Below, in pieces: positions 41,377 to 49,848 of a stretch of DNA of 64,000 bases. Under the pieces are notes generated by a model. The model ran no database searches and was not told the origin of the DNA. It was given only the letters and a program-made list of their open reading frames with translations. The stretch comes from Candidatus Aramenus sulfurataquae (GTDB taxonomy: Archaea; Thermoproteota; Thermoprotei_A; Sulfolobales; Sulfolobaceae). Positions within the stretch are counted from its first letter, which is position 1. The number at the start of each line of letters is the position of its first letter. The stretch is taken from assembly GCA_000565255.1 (NCBI GenBank), contig ASRH01000001.1, forward strand, positions 62,001 through 126,000, given 5' to 3'. The translations under genes were made by a program, and so were the position numbers.

Positions 41377-42560
41377 ACGTTGTTTACGTTAGTGTATGTT
41401 AGCCCAGTTTTTACTGTTACCCCGTACTTCTCCAGCAACTCGTAACTGGAGTGATTTGCCAGGGCTTCGTTTATCTCTCTGTAGCCTAGGTCAAGTCCTT
41501 CATCTATAACGCAACCGGCGTATTCGCTGTTGCCGTCTATACCGTCAGTGGCTATGGCGTACAGCTTGAACCTACCCCTTTTTCTTACCCACTTTAGGAA
41601 GGATAACGCGACTTCTCCGTTTCTCCCTCCCTTTCCTACCCTCTCCCCCTTCCTTATGGTGACCTCTGGCTCCCCTCCAACTATTAGTGAAAACCTACCG
41701 GAAAAGGGGATCGAGTACTCCATTGAGGAGTTGTAGATCGAGGCAAGGTTTTCCCCAAAGCTACTTGCCTCACCCCTTATTTCTGAAGTAAGTATAAAGG
41801 GGTTTGGGAGGATCTGAGAGAGGCGTTTTAGCACCTGCATATTGTCTAAGATAACGAAGTTCCTGACGTTTTCTAGATTCTTTGGCGTCTCCTTCAAAAA
41901 GGGCGAGTACTTTTCGAGGCCTATCCTGGAGAGGATTTCTCTTGCATCCTCCACCGTGGAGGGGTCTGGGGCTGTAGGTCCGCTGCCGATGCTACTCAAG
42001 TCGTTCCCTGGGACGTCGCTGACTATAAAGGTGACCACGGGGGCCTTGGACAGTAGGGCCAAGTTGCCTCCCTTGACCGTGGAGAGGTGTTTCCTAACTA
42101 CGTTGATCTCGTTTATGGAAAGTCCAGAGGAGACTAGGGTCCTGTTGAGCTCGTAAAACTCCTCCAAGGGTATAATGGGATCCTCCATGAGGGCAGATGC
42201 ACCGCCAGAGAGTAAGAAGAGGACTAGGTCGTAGTTCTCCTTTGCTAGAGCTTCCTTTATCTCCCTTGCCGACCTCACGCTGAGCTCGCTGACGTTGGGA
42301 TGCGTGGACTCTATGACTTCGGCATCGAGCACCACATTTGAGCCCTTGGGGGTCACTACTACGCTTCTCACCGGCTTTACCCTCTCAAGGAAGAACTTGG
42401 CCATCTTATATGAGGCCTTTCCAACGGAGATAAGCAGGGGCCTCTCGAAGGTAACGCTAAAGTTCCCATAGGTGAGCTTGTTGCCCTCAATCTTCACTTT
42501 TTCCTTCAGCACTAGGTAAGGGTCTGAGAACTCCAAGATCTTTCTTACTATTTCGTCCAA
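41358..42560 (-). CDS. garK: Glycerate 2-kinase (MOFRL family)
   Basis: Glycerate 2-kinase phosphorylates D-glycerate in the branched Entner-Doudoroff pathway of Sulfolobales. The 400-residue protein has VGKASYKMAKFFLE, STHPNVSELSVRSAREI, LFLLSGGASALMEDP, FIVSDVPGNDLSSIGSGPTAPDPST and VGKGGRNGEVALSFL with IATDGIDGNS, all typical of the family. The start at 42560 lies 74 nt inside the MFS gene upstream on the same strand. Its 3' end overlaps the nuoB-like gene by 19 nt. Confidence 0.92.
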   Translation of the reverse strand: MDEIVRKILEFSDPYLVLKEKVKIEGNKLTYGNFSVTFERPLLISVGKASYKMAKFFLERVKPVRSVVVTPKGSNVVLDAEVIESTHPNVSELSVRSAREIKEALAKENYDLVLFLLSGGASALMEDPIIPLEEFYELNRTLVSSGLSINEINVVRKHLSTVKGGNLALLSKAPVVTFIVSDVPGNDLSSIGSGPTAPDPSTVEDAREILSRIGLEKYSPFLKETPKNLENVRNFVILDNMQVLKRLSQILPNPFILTSEIRGEASSFGENLASIYNSSMEYSIPFSGRFSLIVGGEPEVTIRKGERVGKGGRNGEVALSFLKWVRKRGRFKLYAIATDGIDGNSEYAGCVIDEGLDLGYREINEALANHSSYELLEKYGVTVKTGLTYTNVNNVYLLIS

Positions 42561-43653
42561 TTCCTATCAAGAGTATTCCGAACAAGATAATTAAAAACCC
42601 TAAGATATCTAGTGCTGTTCCTGGATATACAGAGAACGCGGAGTAGACTACGCTAAACGCTCCCCCTAATATTGAAGAGAGCGTCTTCACGCTACCCCAG
42701 ACCCTTCCCATCACTTGGTTTGGAACGTTAAGCCTCATTATCGACCTCCAGCTCACGTTCTGGAACGACGTAAAAATTCCCCTAATGACAACTAACGTAA
42801 AGACAGTGTAGTCCTTGAATAGGGACATGGAGATCATGGATACCCCCAACCCTAGGGCACCTAGTGTTGCAGTGGAAAAGAGAAACCTCTCGCTGAACCT
42901 CGAGGACAGGAAAGCTCCAACTCCGCTACCCACAGTGGTAAACGCCGACACCAACGCTAAGCTCTGCTCATCCTTGAAGACGTCAAAGGCGTAGCTGTTT
43001 ACAATAACGGGAGCTATGCCAACAAAGGCAAAGGCCACGGAGAACACGAGTATTGAGAGCTTCATATTGCTCAGCGAAAGGCTTTCTTTTTCCACCCTTC
43101 CCTTGCTGAGCGGGATTAGTGAAATGAACACAGCCGAGAGTACTCTCGTCGCAGAGATGAGGAACAAATAGGCTAGGGTTCCAAGGAAAGGAAAGGCTAA
43201 AGCTAGGACTCCTCCTGTCAACGAGAACAGGGATATGGTAAGGGAGTTTAAGGATGTTGCCCCTATTACCTCTCCCCTCTTAAGCACGGACTGAATTATC
43301 CCTGCGGAGAAGGGAGAGGAAAAGGAGACCAAGAAGGTTACTGCCAAGTAAGATACTACTAAAGCGGAAACCCCAAAGGAAGAAGAAATAATGAAGACCC
43401 CCTGTAGAACCCTTAGCAGGACAAGCGTCCTCTTTCTGTTTACCCTGTCAGCTAGGAAGCCCGAGGGGAACGGCGCTAGGGCGGATATCACCATGGATAT
43501 TCCAGACACTCCGGCGTATAAGGGTGTGGAGAGGCGAAGCAGAAGATAGGCCACTGCTATGGTGTACATTACCCCAGAGACGTGCATAAGGGAAGTAGCT
43601 AACCAGTAATACCTATACCCCTTATTTTCCCTTAACGCCTTTACTAGTTTCAT
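42487..43653 (-). CDS. MFS transporter
   Basis: The 388-residue protein has about 12 hydrophobic segments. A loop 2-3 motif of the major facilitator type is visible in FLADRVNRKRTLVLLRVL. The sequence resembles efflux-type MFS proteins. The substrate is unknown. Its start overlaps the small winged-helix gene by 32 nt, and its tail overlaps the glycerate kinase start by 74 nt, so all may be on one mRNA. It could export a metal or drug, or import a sugar acid for the kinase. Confidence 0.85.
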   Translation of the reverse strand: MKLVKALRENKGYRYYWLATSLMHVSGVMYTIAVAYLLLRLSTPLYAGVSGISMVISALAPFPSGFLADRVNRKRTLVLLRVLQGVFIISSSFGVSALVVSYLAVTFLVSFSSPFSAGIIQSVLKRGEVIGATSLNSLTISLFSLTGGVLALAFPFLGTLAYLFLISATRVLSAVFISLIPLSKGRVEKESLSLSNMKLSILVFSVAFAFVGIAPVIVNSYAFDVFKDEQSLALVSAFTTVGSGVGAFLSSRFSERFLFSTATLGALGLGVSMISMSLFKDYTVFTLVVIRGIFTSFQNVSWRSIMRLNVPNQVMGRVWGSVKTLSSILGGAFSVVYSAFSVYPGTALDILGFLIILFGILLIGIGRNSKKDLGVLRPLPSAEGKSED

Positions 43654-43969
43654 TTTCCCTAAACTCCTTGTACAGCTGTGAGGCCGCTCTTCTACCTTCC
43701 TTCGTTAGGTCAAAGTATATGCCCTTAGGTTTGTGTCCCATTTCCTTTGCCTTTACCTTTAGCCAGGGTTTAACTGAAGAGGTTACGGATTTCTTTAACG
43801 CCCCCTGGAACCTAGTGAGGTATCCCATCTTCTCAAGCTCCCTACAGGCTAAGTCTATTTCGTCCTCGTTGTACTTTGGGGCCCAACCGCTCTCTCCTAA
43901 GAGCCTCCTAGCCATATACCAAGGATTATCTGGGCCGTACTTGTATATGTGCACGAGAATTTTCTTCAT
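43622..43969 (-). CDS. Small winged-helix-like hypothetical protein
   Basis: The 115-residue protein starts with ILVHIYKYGPDNPWYMARRLL and has a helix-turn-helix-like YNEDEIDLACRELEKMGYLTRF, then a basic region and YFDLTKEGRRAASQLYKEF, a form common in winged-helix regulators of archaea (PadR- or DUF2250-like). It lies between dtxR-like and MFS genes on the same strand and overlaps the MFS gene by 32 nt. It probably regulates locally; this is inference. Confidence 0.55.
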   Translation of the reverse strand: MKKILVHIYKYGPDNPWYMARRLLGESGWAPKYNEDEIDLACRELEKMGYLTRFQGALKKSVTSSVKPWLKVKAKEMGHKPKGIYFDLTKEGRRAASQLYKEFRENETSKGVKGK

Positions 43970-43982
43970 TAGTTCGTTTAGC

Positions 43983-44612
43983 TCAGGCGTTTACCATCAC
44001 CTGCTCTGCGAGGGCCCTTGGCACTTCTACTAGATTACCGTCTACCATCACAAAGATCTTATCGCCCTCCTTCTTGACGGATATTGTCCTCCCTGGGATT
44101 AACCCCATCTTTTCAGCCTCCCTTAGTATCCACTCCTCTTCCTTTACTATCATGACTACCTTGTACGAGCCCGACTGAGCTTGAGAAAGCGGAGTTCCCT
44201 TCACCTCTCCCCTTCCTGGTATTGGGTGCCCGTGTGGGCACGTTGACGGGAAGCCCAAGACTGCGTCTATTCTGTCTAAGACGTCGTTTGGCCATATGTG
44301 CTCCAACTTGTGAGCTATTTCATGGGCCCTAATCCAGTCGAGGCCCAAGACGTCCGTCAACAGCCTCTCTGAGAGCCTATGAGACCTTATCAACCTCTCG
44401 GCCAGTTGCTTTCCCTCTGGCGTAAGCCTTATCCCCTTTCTGTCCCTCACTATTAGCCCGAGGAATTCCAGCCTGCTTATTGCCTTGCTTATGGTCCCCG
44501 GTGATACACTAAAGGCCACGATCAAGTCGGAGACCTTAGCGTGGCCCCTCTGGGTCTCTATCTCATATATCTCCTTCAAGTAGTTTTCCAGGGGCTCGGA
44601 GAGTTCAACCAT
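43983..44612 (-). CDS. DtxR/MntR family metal-dependent regulator
   Basis: The 209-residue protein has the N-terminal winged helix of DtxR regulators ([44 protein letters not shown]), the metal-dimerisation domain ([44 protein letters not shown]) and a C-terminal SH3/FeoA-like domain ([14 protein letters not shown]-like [10 protein letters not shown]). It would repress iron or manganese genes when metal is bound. It neighbours the MFS transporter and an 88-residue unknown, 4 nt away. Confidence 0.92.
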   Translation of the reverse strand: MVELSEPLENYLKEIYEIETQRGHAKVSDLIVAFSVSPGTISKAISRLEFLGLIVRDRKGIRLTPEGKQLAERLIRSHRLSERLLTDVLGLDWIRAHEIAHKLEHIWPNDVLDRIDAVLGFPSTCPHGHPIPGRGEVKGTPLSQAQSGSYKVVMIVKEEEWILREAEKMGLIPGRTISVKKEGDKIFVMVDGNLVEVPRALAEQVMVNA

Positions 44613-44616
44613 TATA

Positions 44617-44883
44617 TTAAGCTTTGACTTTGGCTTTAATAATCTCGATAAGCCTACATACTGACTCCTCCTTGGCGAAGACCTCTATGTGAGTGTCGAA
44701 CTTGCCGTTTATACCGTTGTTTCTTAAGTACCGCTTGAGGTTCTCTATAGCCTCGTCTACTGCTGAAGAAATGTGCGGATGAAATCCAGATTTAGTCACA
44801 ACCTCAGGTAGATCCAAGTTATCTACCCTCACGACTGCGTAGAATTTTTTCCTATCTAAGTCCATGGCGGACTCTCCAAACAA
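44617..44883 (-). CDS. Small hypothetical protein with ferredoxin-like pattern
   Basis: The 88-residue protein (or 82 from the internal Met, [11 protein letters not shown]) alternates strands and helices: [10 protein letters not shown], a helix after [27 protein letters not shown], and a final [14 protein letters not shown]. The beta-alpha-beta layout recalls ACT- or GlnB-like folds, but no family is recognised. It begins the minus-strand unit with the DtxR gene, 4 nt upstream of it, so it may be metal-regulated. It is divergent from another small gene of similar N-terminal pattern. Confidence 0.55.
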   Translation of the reverse strand: MFGESAMDLDRKKFYAVVRVDNLDLPEVVTKSGFHPHISSAVDEAIENLKRYLRNNGINGKFDTHIEVFAKEESVCRLIEIIKAKVKA

Positions 44884-44968
44884 TTACTTGGCATTGTATG
44901 TAAAAAGGTTAAGGTTAACAATTCGAACTTAAGAAAGTTATTAAAGGTGTTTTCTCAAACTAGAATGT

Positions 44969-45391
44969 ATGTATAAGTTAGTTGTGAAGGTGGATAGCAA
45001 ATCCTCTAGGAGCTCTTTGTTAACGTTCAAGAAGGCCGGGTTCATCCCACTCTATTACAGAAAGGATGGCAACAGAGAAGTTTACACGGCCCTATATAAG
45101 TCCAACGATATCAACGAATTGAAGGAGGCACTAGTTGACTTAGCCTACCTACTTTCCAGGGAGGGGAAGACGGGAGGGCACGACTTCGCTGTAGTCTATC
45201 AAGTTCAAGACAAGTACTTGGGTAAAGGCCTAGGTGGTGCACTTGGCGCTGGTGTAGGATGGCAACTTGGCGGAATTGGCGGAATGATACTGGGTTTACT
45301 AGGTGGGCTTATTTTGGGCGAGTTAATAGATATAGAGATGGGAGAAAGACTGGTAGGTGTATGGGGATGGCCAATCTCGATAGCGTATTAG
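44969..45391 (+). CDS. Hypothetical protein with a glycine-zipper membrane segment
   Basis: The 140-residue protein has a soluble alpha/beta part (YKLVVKVDSKSSRSSLLTFKK, AGFIPLYYRKDGNREVYTALY) and then GLGGALGAGVGWQLGGIGG followed by MILGLLGGLILGELI, a glycine-rich segment that could insert in a membrane and oligomerise. No family is recognised. ATG 44969 is preceded by ATG 44965, which opens only three codons. The next gene overlaps its end by 31 nt. Confidence 0.6.
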   Translation: MYKLVVKVDSKSSRSSLLTFKKAGFIPLYYRKDGNREVYTALYKSNDINELKEALVDLAYLLSREGKTGGHDFAVVYQVQDKYLGKGLGGALGAGVGWQLGGIGGMILGLLGGLILGELIDIEMGERLVGVWGWPISIAY

Positions 45392-45780
45392 CCAACAGAC
45401 TAGGCAGTTCTCTAATAGGATTACTGATGTTTGGCAGCGCTCTATACTTGGTTCTGACAATTCACTTTAGCCTTAGCCAGCTTCTGGGCGTTGCGCTGAA
45501 CTTCAATCCATACCCCTTCTACTTTGTAGGCCTCGTAATAGGCTTTGAGAGGCTAATCTTCGGGATCACAGGTGACAAGAGGCTTTACTACCTTATCATG
45601 GGGGAGAAGAGCGACCTAACTATTTACTTCATTCAAAGCATATTCATATTCGGGATAATAATAGGGGCTTACATAGGTGCATACGCGCTGTTCTTAAGCG
45701 GTATACTCGACAGGTTAGCTGAACTCGGAGAAGGAGTAAGTTTCGTCCTCTTCGCCATATCGCTCCTAAAAATGCCTTGA
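45361..45780 (+). CDS. Small membrane protein of unknown function
   Basis: The protein (139 residues from ATG 45361; ATG 45367 is nearly as good) has three or four hydrophobic segments: LGSSLIGLLMFGSALYLVL, PYPFYFVGLVIGFERLIFG, FIQSIFIFGIIIGAYIGAYALFL and FVLFAISLL. I recognise no family. It overlaps the glycine-zipper gene by 31 nt in another frame and is probably co-expressed with it. The convergent methyltransferase overlaps its end by 15 nt. Confidence 0.6.
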   Translation: MGMANLDSVLANRLGSSLIGLLMFGSALYLVLTIHFSLSQLLGVALNFNPYPFYFVGLVIGFERLIFGITGDKRLYYLIMGEKSDLTIYFIQSIFIFGIIIGAYIGAYALFLSGILDRLAELGEGVSFVLFAISLLKMP

Positions 45781-46479
45781 TTTTTTACACTTAAGTAGAA
45801 GCCAAGGGCCCATCCTTTTACTGTCCTCCAATTCAAGGCCAGCCTCCTTGATCGAGGAAAGGTAGAAGTCCCTGTGCTTTAGGCTGATTTTCCACCACTT
45901 GCCCAAAATGGAAGCAATGAAGTTTCCGCTAGTCAATATAGCTATAACGCAACGAGCATCCCTCTTCATCACTCTCGAGATTTCGTGGACTGCTAAGGAC
46001 GGGTTATCCAACATGTGCAAAACAAACAGCGACGCTACTCCATCAAACACTTCTGCCTTGAAGGGGAGCTTCCTTGCATCCCCTTTCACAGCGATCACTT
46101 TGGACCTCTTGGAGAGCATTACCCTCAGAAACTTGGTTGATATGTCTAGTCCTACGCACCTCTCGCAACCGGTGTAGTCGAAAAGCTTTCCAGTACCCGT
46201 GCCCACATCCAGAACGACCTTCCCGCTGACGTAATTCCCAGCCTCTTCCATAATCGAGGAGTAAGTCCTCCCAGCAGTGATTAAGAAGCCTAGGGGGGCC
46301 CACACGTTCTCATATATGGGCGTAACCTTTTCCAACACGTCGTGAGTCTTCAATTCTTTGCCCAAAAAGTCGTAAATGCCGTCTATGTACGAAAACCTAT
46401 GTCCCTTCTCACAGGTTAGGTTAGCGTCAATCTTCGTACCGTCGATTGGGCAGGCGAACATGTCGAGAATTTCAGACAT
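45766..46479 (-). CDS. SAM-dependent methyltransferase with N-terminal zinc-ribbon-like segment
   Basis: The 237-residue protein starts with a Cys motif (FACPIDGTKIDANLTCEKGHRFSYIDG), similar to the zinc-binding head of RlmA-type methyltransferases. The class I methyltransferase fold follows: VLDVGTGTGKLFDY (SAM motif I), CVGLDIS, KGDARKLPFKAEVFDGVASL and VMKRDARCVIAIL. The substrate is unknown. Its start overlaps the CBS-domain gene by 8 nt, placing it third in the mobB operon. Confidence 0.8.
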   Translation of the reverse strand: MSEILDMFACPIDGTKIDANLTCEKGHRFSYIDGIYDFLGKELKTHDVLEKVTPIYENVWAPLGFLITAGRTYSSIMEEAGNYVSGKVVLDVGTGTGKLFDYTGCERCVGLDISTKFLRVMLSKRSKVIAVKGDARKLPFKAEVFDGVASLFVLHMLDNPSLAVHEISRVMKRDARCVIAILTSGNFIASILGKWWKISLKHRDFYLSSIKEAGLELEDSKRMGPWLLLKCKKSRHF

Positions 46480-47155
46480 TAGCCAAATATTTGATGAAGT
46501 CCTTTAAAGTAATTATCTTTTTTCCGTTAACATAAAGGCTCCCAATGTTTTTGTTTTTCATTAAATTTACAGCTCTATTTAAACTGGACTCCTCGTCAAC
46601 GGCAACTAGTCCCGGGGACATTACTTGAGATACTGATACATCGACCTCTAGCTTATCCACGTAAAAGTAAACTATGTCCCTAGCAGATATCATTCCCCTA
46701 GGCTCCTTCTCCACTACTGGCAAGTGCCTTATGGAGTGAGTAGTCATTATCTCAATAGCCGTGGAGAGGCTAGTGAAGCTCTCCACGGTAATGGCAGGCC
46801 TAGCCAAGAATGATACCTTCTCACTTCCCCAAGACATCGAGAAGACCATGTCTTTTTCGGTGACTATTCTGTCCTTGTAGAGCACTGCGTCAACGTTGTT
46901 CTTTACCATCGCAGTTGCTATCTCTCTTGGCTCGTTAACCTTAACGTAGACTAAGGGCTTTAACTTGACGTCTCTTAGTCTCGTCTCCGTGGAGAAGAGT
47001 ATTTGTCTAAGTGCCTCGTCCACGGTAAATAAGCCAACGGGCTTTCCATCACACGTTATAACTACTCTCCTTATGTTTCGACTCTTCATGAAAAACATGG
47101 CGTCAAGCGCTGAGGCACTGCACTCTAGCGACACTATCTCTGAACCTTCAATCAA
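46472..47155 (-). CDS. Four-CBS-domain protein
   Basis: The 227-residue protein consists of two CBS pairs. Repeats are visible as SALDAMFFMKSRNIRRVVITCDGKPVG, PREIATAMVKNNVDAVLY, SLSTAIEIMTTHSIRHLPVVE and SSLNRAVNLMKNKNIGSLYVNG. CBS pairs bind adenine nucleotides and act as energy or ligand sensors. No catalytic domain is fused. It overlaps mobB by 8 nt upstream and the methyltransferase by 8 nt downstream. Confidence 0.88.
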   Translation of the reverse strand: MIEGSEIVSLECSASALDAMFFMKSRNIRRVVITCDGKPVGLFTVDEALRQILFSTETRLRDVKLKPLVYVKVNEPREIATAMVKNNVDAVLYKDRIVTEKDMVFSMSWGSEKVSFLARPAITVESFTSLSTAIEIMTTHSIRHLPVVEKEPRGMISARDIVYFYVDKLEVDVSVSQVMSPGLVAVDEESSLNRAVNLMKNKNIGSLYVNGKKIITLKDFIKYLANV

Positions 47156-47630
47156 CTAGTTTGACCTCCCTGATGTTGAGATGCCTCATCAAATTAAATA
47201 TTATCAAGTTCTCGAAACTTCTCTCAGCTTTTCTCCCGTTTACCTCCATCTTAACTTCTTGCGCGCATTCCTCAGCCTCCTTCACTATCTGCCTCGCTAT
47301 CTCTTCCGCCTCTTCTACCTTGGTTATCTCGAACTTCTTTCCTAAATTCAAGTCCTTAAACCCCTCAATTATGACTACGTCAACTGGGAGTAGCCTTAGG
47401 TAATCAAAGCAGGGGAAGAAGATAGCGCAGTCGTTGCTGTGAAAGAGCACTACCTTTGCTCCAGCCCTCATAAACCTTGAGGTGTCCTTGTTCTCGGGGT
47501 TTATCACGTGATGTGAATGCTTCACTGTGGCAATGAAGAGGCCCTTCTGCGTCAACATCTTAGTAGCAAGCTCGATGGCCTTTGTCTTTCCAGCATCCTT
47601 CTTACCTACCACTTGGAATATGCAGACCAT
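47148..47630 (-). CDS. mobB: Molybdopterin-guanine dinucleotide biosynthesis protein MobB
   Basis: MobB is a P-loop GTP-binding protein that assists MobA in making the guanine dinucleotide form of the molybdenum cofactor. The 160-residue protein has VVGKKDAGKTKAIEL (Walker A), ATVKHSHHVINPENKDTSRFMRAGA and VVIIEGFKDL, typical of the family. It is divergent from moeA with only 24 nt between the start codons. Confidence 0.93.
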   Translation of the reverse strand: MVCIFQVVGKKDAGKTKAIELATKMLTQKGLFIATVKHSHHVINPENKDTSRFMRAGAKVVLFHSNDCAIFFPCFDYLRLLPVDVVIIEGFKDLNLGKKFEITKVEEAEEIARQIVKEAEECAQEVKMEVNGRKAERSFENLIIFNLMRHLNIREVKLVD

Positions 47631-47637
47631 ATATATT
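47629..47637 (+). promoter_or_regulatory. TATA box of moeA
   Basis: ATATATATT sits at 47629-47637, about 22 nt before the tandem ATG codons at 47655 and 47658, at the start codon of the divergent mobB. The spacing predicts a leaderless moeA mRNA and rules out the open frame upstream of 47655. Confidence 0.55.
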
Positions 47638-47654
47638 TCTTTGAGGACTTGTTA

Positions 47655-48806
47655 ATGATGCTTATCCCATTAGAGGAAGCGAGGAAAAAGATCGAGGAAT
47701 TGTCCTTCACGCCTAAGGTAGCTGAGGTAGACCTACTTGAGGCCGTTGGGCATTTGGTGGTTGAGGATATCTACAGCGAGATAGACATCCCAGCAACTAA
47801 CGTTTCGGCCATGGACGGCTTTGCGATAAACGTCAAAGACTCTGGAAAAAAGCTCAAGATAGCGGGCAAGGTATACCCCTCAACCAAGGAGGTTCCAAAG
47901 CTCAAGGAAGGAGAGGCGTACTACGTAACTACTGGTGCCCCAATTCCTGAGGGGGCGAACTGCGTTGTAAGGGTTGAGGGAGCAAAGGTAATTGGCGATT
48001 ACTTGGAGGTGGGGGAAAAGACCTTCGAAGGGAAAGACATCGTGAGGAAGGGGGATAACGTCAAGAAGGGAGAACTGATCATCAGGAGAGGAGAGGAAGT
48101 TAGGCCGTACCATCTAGGCATCTTGTCTTACCAGAGAAAGAAGAGGCTAAGGGTCCTTGACTTGTCCTTTGCTGTGTTCGCAAACGGGGACGAGATAGTT
48201 GAAATGGGAAAAGAGGGCGAAGGCATACCGGACTCTATCTCACCCATACTCTTCCCCTTGCTTAGGCACTTTGGGAGGCCAGTTTACCTAGGGGTGGCGA
48301 GGGACAGGGAAGACAGCGTTGTCGAGATGATGAAGAAGGCAATAGAACACGACTTTGTGATCTCCATTGGGGGATCGTCAATGGGAGAGAAGGACTACGT
48401 GAAGAGGGTTATAGAGAGGATGGGACGGCTGCTCTTTGAGGGCGTCTCAGTTAACGTAATAAAGAGAGGAGGAGTAGGGCTAATACAGGGAAAGCCAGTT
48501 TTGGTCCTGCCCGGACAAGTGGTCTCGGCAGTGACTTCCTTCCACGAGTTCGGGCTTGGGCTAATTTCCCGGTTCCTTGGCGTTGATGTCAGGAGGTACG
48601 AAGAGGTGGAGTTGGCAATCGACGTTGAGGTGAACCACAAGATGGACTCGGTCTACCTCTTCTACGTTGACGGCGGTAAGGCGTTTCCACTGAGGTGGGG
48701 TGTAGGCCTATATAACGAAATAAATAAGGCTAACGCTTTTGGAGTGCTGAAGAGAGGGATTAAGTATAGGAAAGGTGACAAAGTTATTGTGCAGAGACTT
48801 CTATGA
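47655..48806 (+). CDS. moeA: Molybdopterin molybdotransferase MoeA
   Basis: MoeA inserts molybdate or tungstate into adenylylated molybdopterin. The 383-residue protein has the N-terminal PLEEARKKIEEL...EAVGHLVVEDI, the signature DIPATNVSAMDGFAIN, YVTTGAPIPEGANCVVRVEG, and the MoCF-binding domain with DFVISIGGSSMGEKDYVK and VLVLPGQVVSAVTSF. It carries the usual C-terminal domain IV. mobA overlaps its end by 32 nt. Confidence 0.94.
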   Translation: MMLIPLEEARKKIEELSFTPKVAEVDLLEAVGHLVVEDIYSEIDIPATNVSAMDGFAINVKDSGKKLKIAGKVYPSTKEVPKLKEGEAYYVTTGAPIPEGANCVVRVEGAKVIGDYLEVGEKTFEGKDIVRKGDNVKKGELIIRRGEEVRPYHLGILSYQRKKRLRVLDLSFAVFANGDEIVEMGKEGEGIPDSISPILFPLLRHFGRPVYLGVARDREDSVVEMMKKAIEHDFVISIGGSSMGEKDYVKRVIERMGRLLFEGVSVNVIKRGGVGLIQGKPVLVLPGQVVSAVTSFHEFGLGLISRFLGVDVRRYEEVELAIDVEVNHKMDSVYLFYVDGGKAFPLRWGVGLYNEINKANAFGVLKRGIKYRKGDKVIVQRLL

Positions 48807-49359
48807 CGTTGTTATCTTGTCCGGTGGTTTCTCAAAGAGGTTTGGTAGCGATAAGTGCGAGTTCTGCATTTCAGGAAAGAGGATGATAGAGAGAGTAGCC
48901 GAGGTTTTCGACCGTCCCATAGTGGTCTCCCACGTTGACAGGAGGCTTAAGATGGACCACATCTTCGTTGAGGACAAGGAGAGAAGGGGGCCAGGGTACG
49001 CGCTGAAGCTCGCAGTACCGTTTCTGAAGAGGGAAAAAGTGTTCGTAACGGGGTGCGATTTTCCTTTTATAAAGAAAGAGGTAGCAGATCTAATATGCTC
49101 CAAGAACTTCGACGTCTCCATGCCAATAACAGAGGAGCCTCAGCCCCTTCTAGGGTGCTACAAGGCGGAGCTAATAAGACGTTACGACGTGAGAAGACTC
49201 ATGGATCTGATAGAGGTAGCTAGGAGCGTGTACCTAGTGGGTACAGAGGAAATAGCGTTCGTTGACCCAAACCTCCTCTCCCTTAGGAACGTCAACACCG
49301 TGAGCGACCTAGGAAGGAGGTGCAGGGTATTTACTAAGTCGAGAATAATATTTAGGTGA
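48775..49359 (+). CDS. mobA: Molybdenum cofactor guanylyltransferase MobA
   Basis: MobA transfers GMP to Mo-molybdopterin. The 194-residue protein has the nucleotidyltransferase signature VVILSGGFSKRFGSDKCEF (L-x-G-G-x-S-x-R-x-G-x2-K), then RRGPGYALKLAVPFL and VTGCDFPFIKKE, where Asp holds Mg. Start GTG 48775 overlaps moeA by 32 nt; TTG 48787 is a second possibility. With mobB and moeA, it points to enzymes using the dinucleotide cofactor. Confidence 0.9.
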   Translation: MTKLLCRDFYDVVILSGGFSKRFGSDKCEFCISGKRMIERVAEVFDRPIVVSHVDRRLKMDHIFVEDKERRGPGYALKLAVPFLKREKVFVTGCDFPFIKKEVADLICSKNFDVSMPITEEPQPLLGCYKAELIRRYDVRRLMDLIEVARSVYLVGTEEIAFVDPNLLSLRNVNTVSDLGRRCRVFTKSRIIFR

Positions 49360-49383
49360 GAGGCAGGTTATGATAGTAGGTAA

Positions 49384-49848
49384 ATGACCTTGCTAGTACC
49401 ATTTGTACCTTCACCGCCGGAAGTTGTAGAGGAAATGCTAAAGTGCGCTAACCTCAGCAAAGACGACGTGTTGCTTGATTTAGGCTGTGGAGACGGCAGG
49501 ATAATAAAGGCGGCAAAAAAGAATTTCCACGTAAGGATGGCAATAGGGGTGGAAATAAACAACGACCTCTGCTTAGAGGCAAGGGATCCAGACGTTGAAG
49601 TGGTCTGCGGGGACATGGTTCTACTCTTGGAAGTGTTAATGCCTAGAGTGACAGTCATAACCGCGTACCTCTCCACTAGGACTAACGAGATAATCCAGGA
49701 GAAAATACTCAAGCTGGGCAGGAAGGGACTTAGGATAGTTAGCCACGACTTTGTCTTCGAAAAATTGAGGCTAAAGGAGACGAGGAGGGTAAAGGCAATG
49801 GGACTCCTTGGCTGGACTGAACACACCATCTACTGTTACGAGCTATGA
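49384..49848 (+). CDS. aKMT-like class I methyltransferase (protein lysine methyltransferase candidate)
   Basis: The 154-residue protein is a minimal class I methyltransferase with [17 protein letters not shown] (SAM motif I), AIGVEIN and [11 protein letters not shown]. The head [20 protein letters not shown] and tail [12 protein letters not shown] and RIVSHDF resemble aKMT, the broad-specificity lysine methyltransferase of Sulfolobus that modifies many chromatin and enzyme surfaces. It is slightly shorter in the middle, so it may be a paralog. It overlaps dph6 by 4 nt. Confidence 0.6.
   Translation: MTLLVPFVPSPPEVVEEMLKCANLSKDDVLLDLGCGDGRIIKAAKKNFHVRMAIGVEINNDLCLEARDPDVEVVCGDMVLLLEVLMPRVTVITAYLSTRTNEIIQEKILKLGRKGLRIVSHDFVFEKLRLKETRRVKAMGLLGWTEHTIYCYEL

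Noticed and set aside
45259-45360. Longer start for the small membrane protein
   Set aside because: The extra part is only the glycine-zipper gene read in a different frame; ATG 45361 begins the hydrophobic protein.
47517-47654. Longer moeA start extending into mobB
   Set aside because: It would lie upstream of the TATA box and inside the divergent mobB gene.
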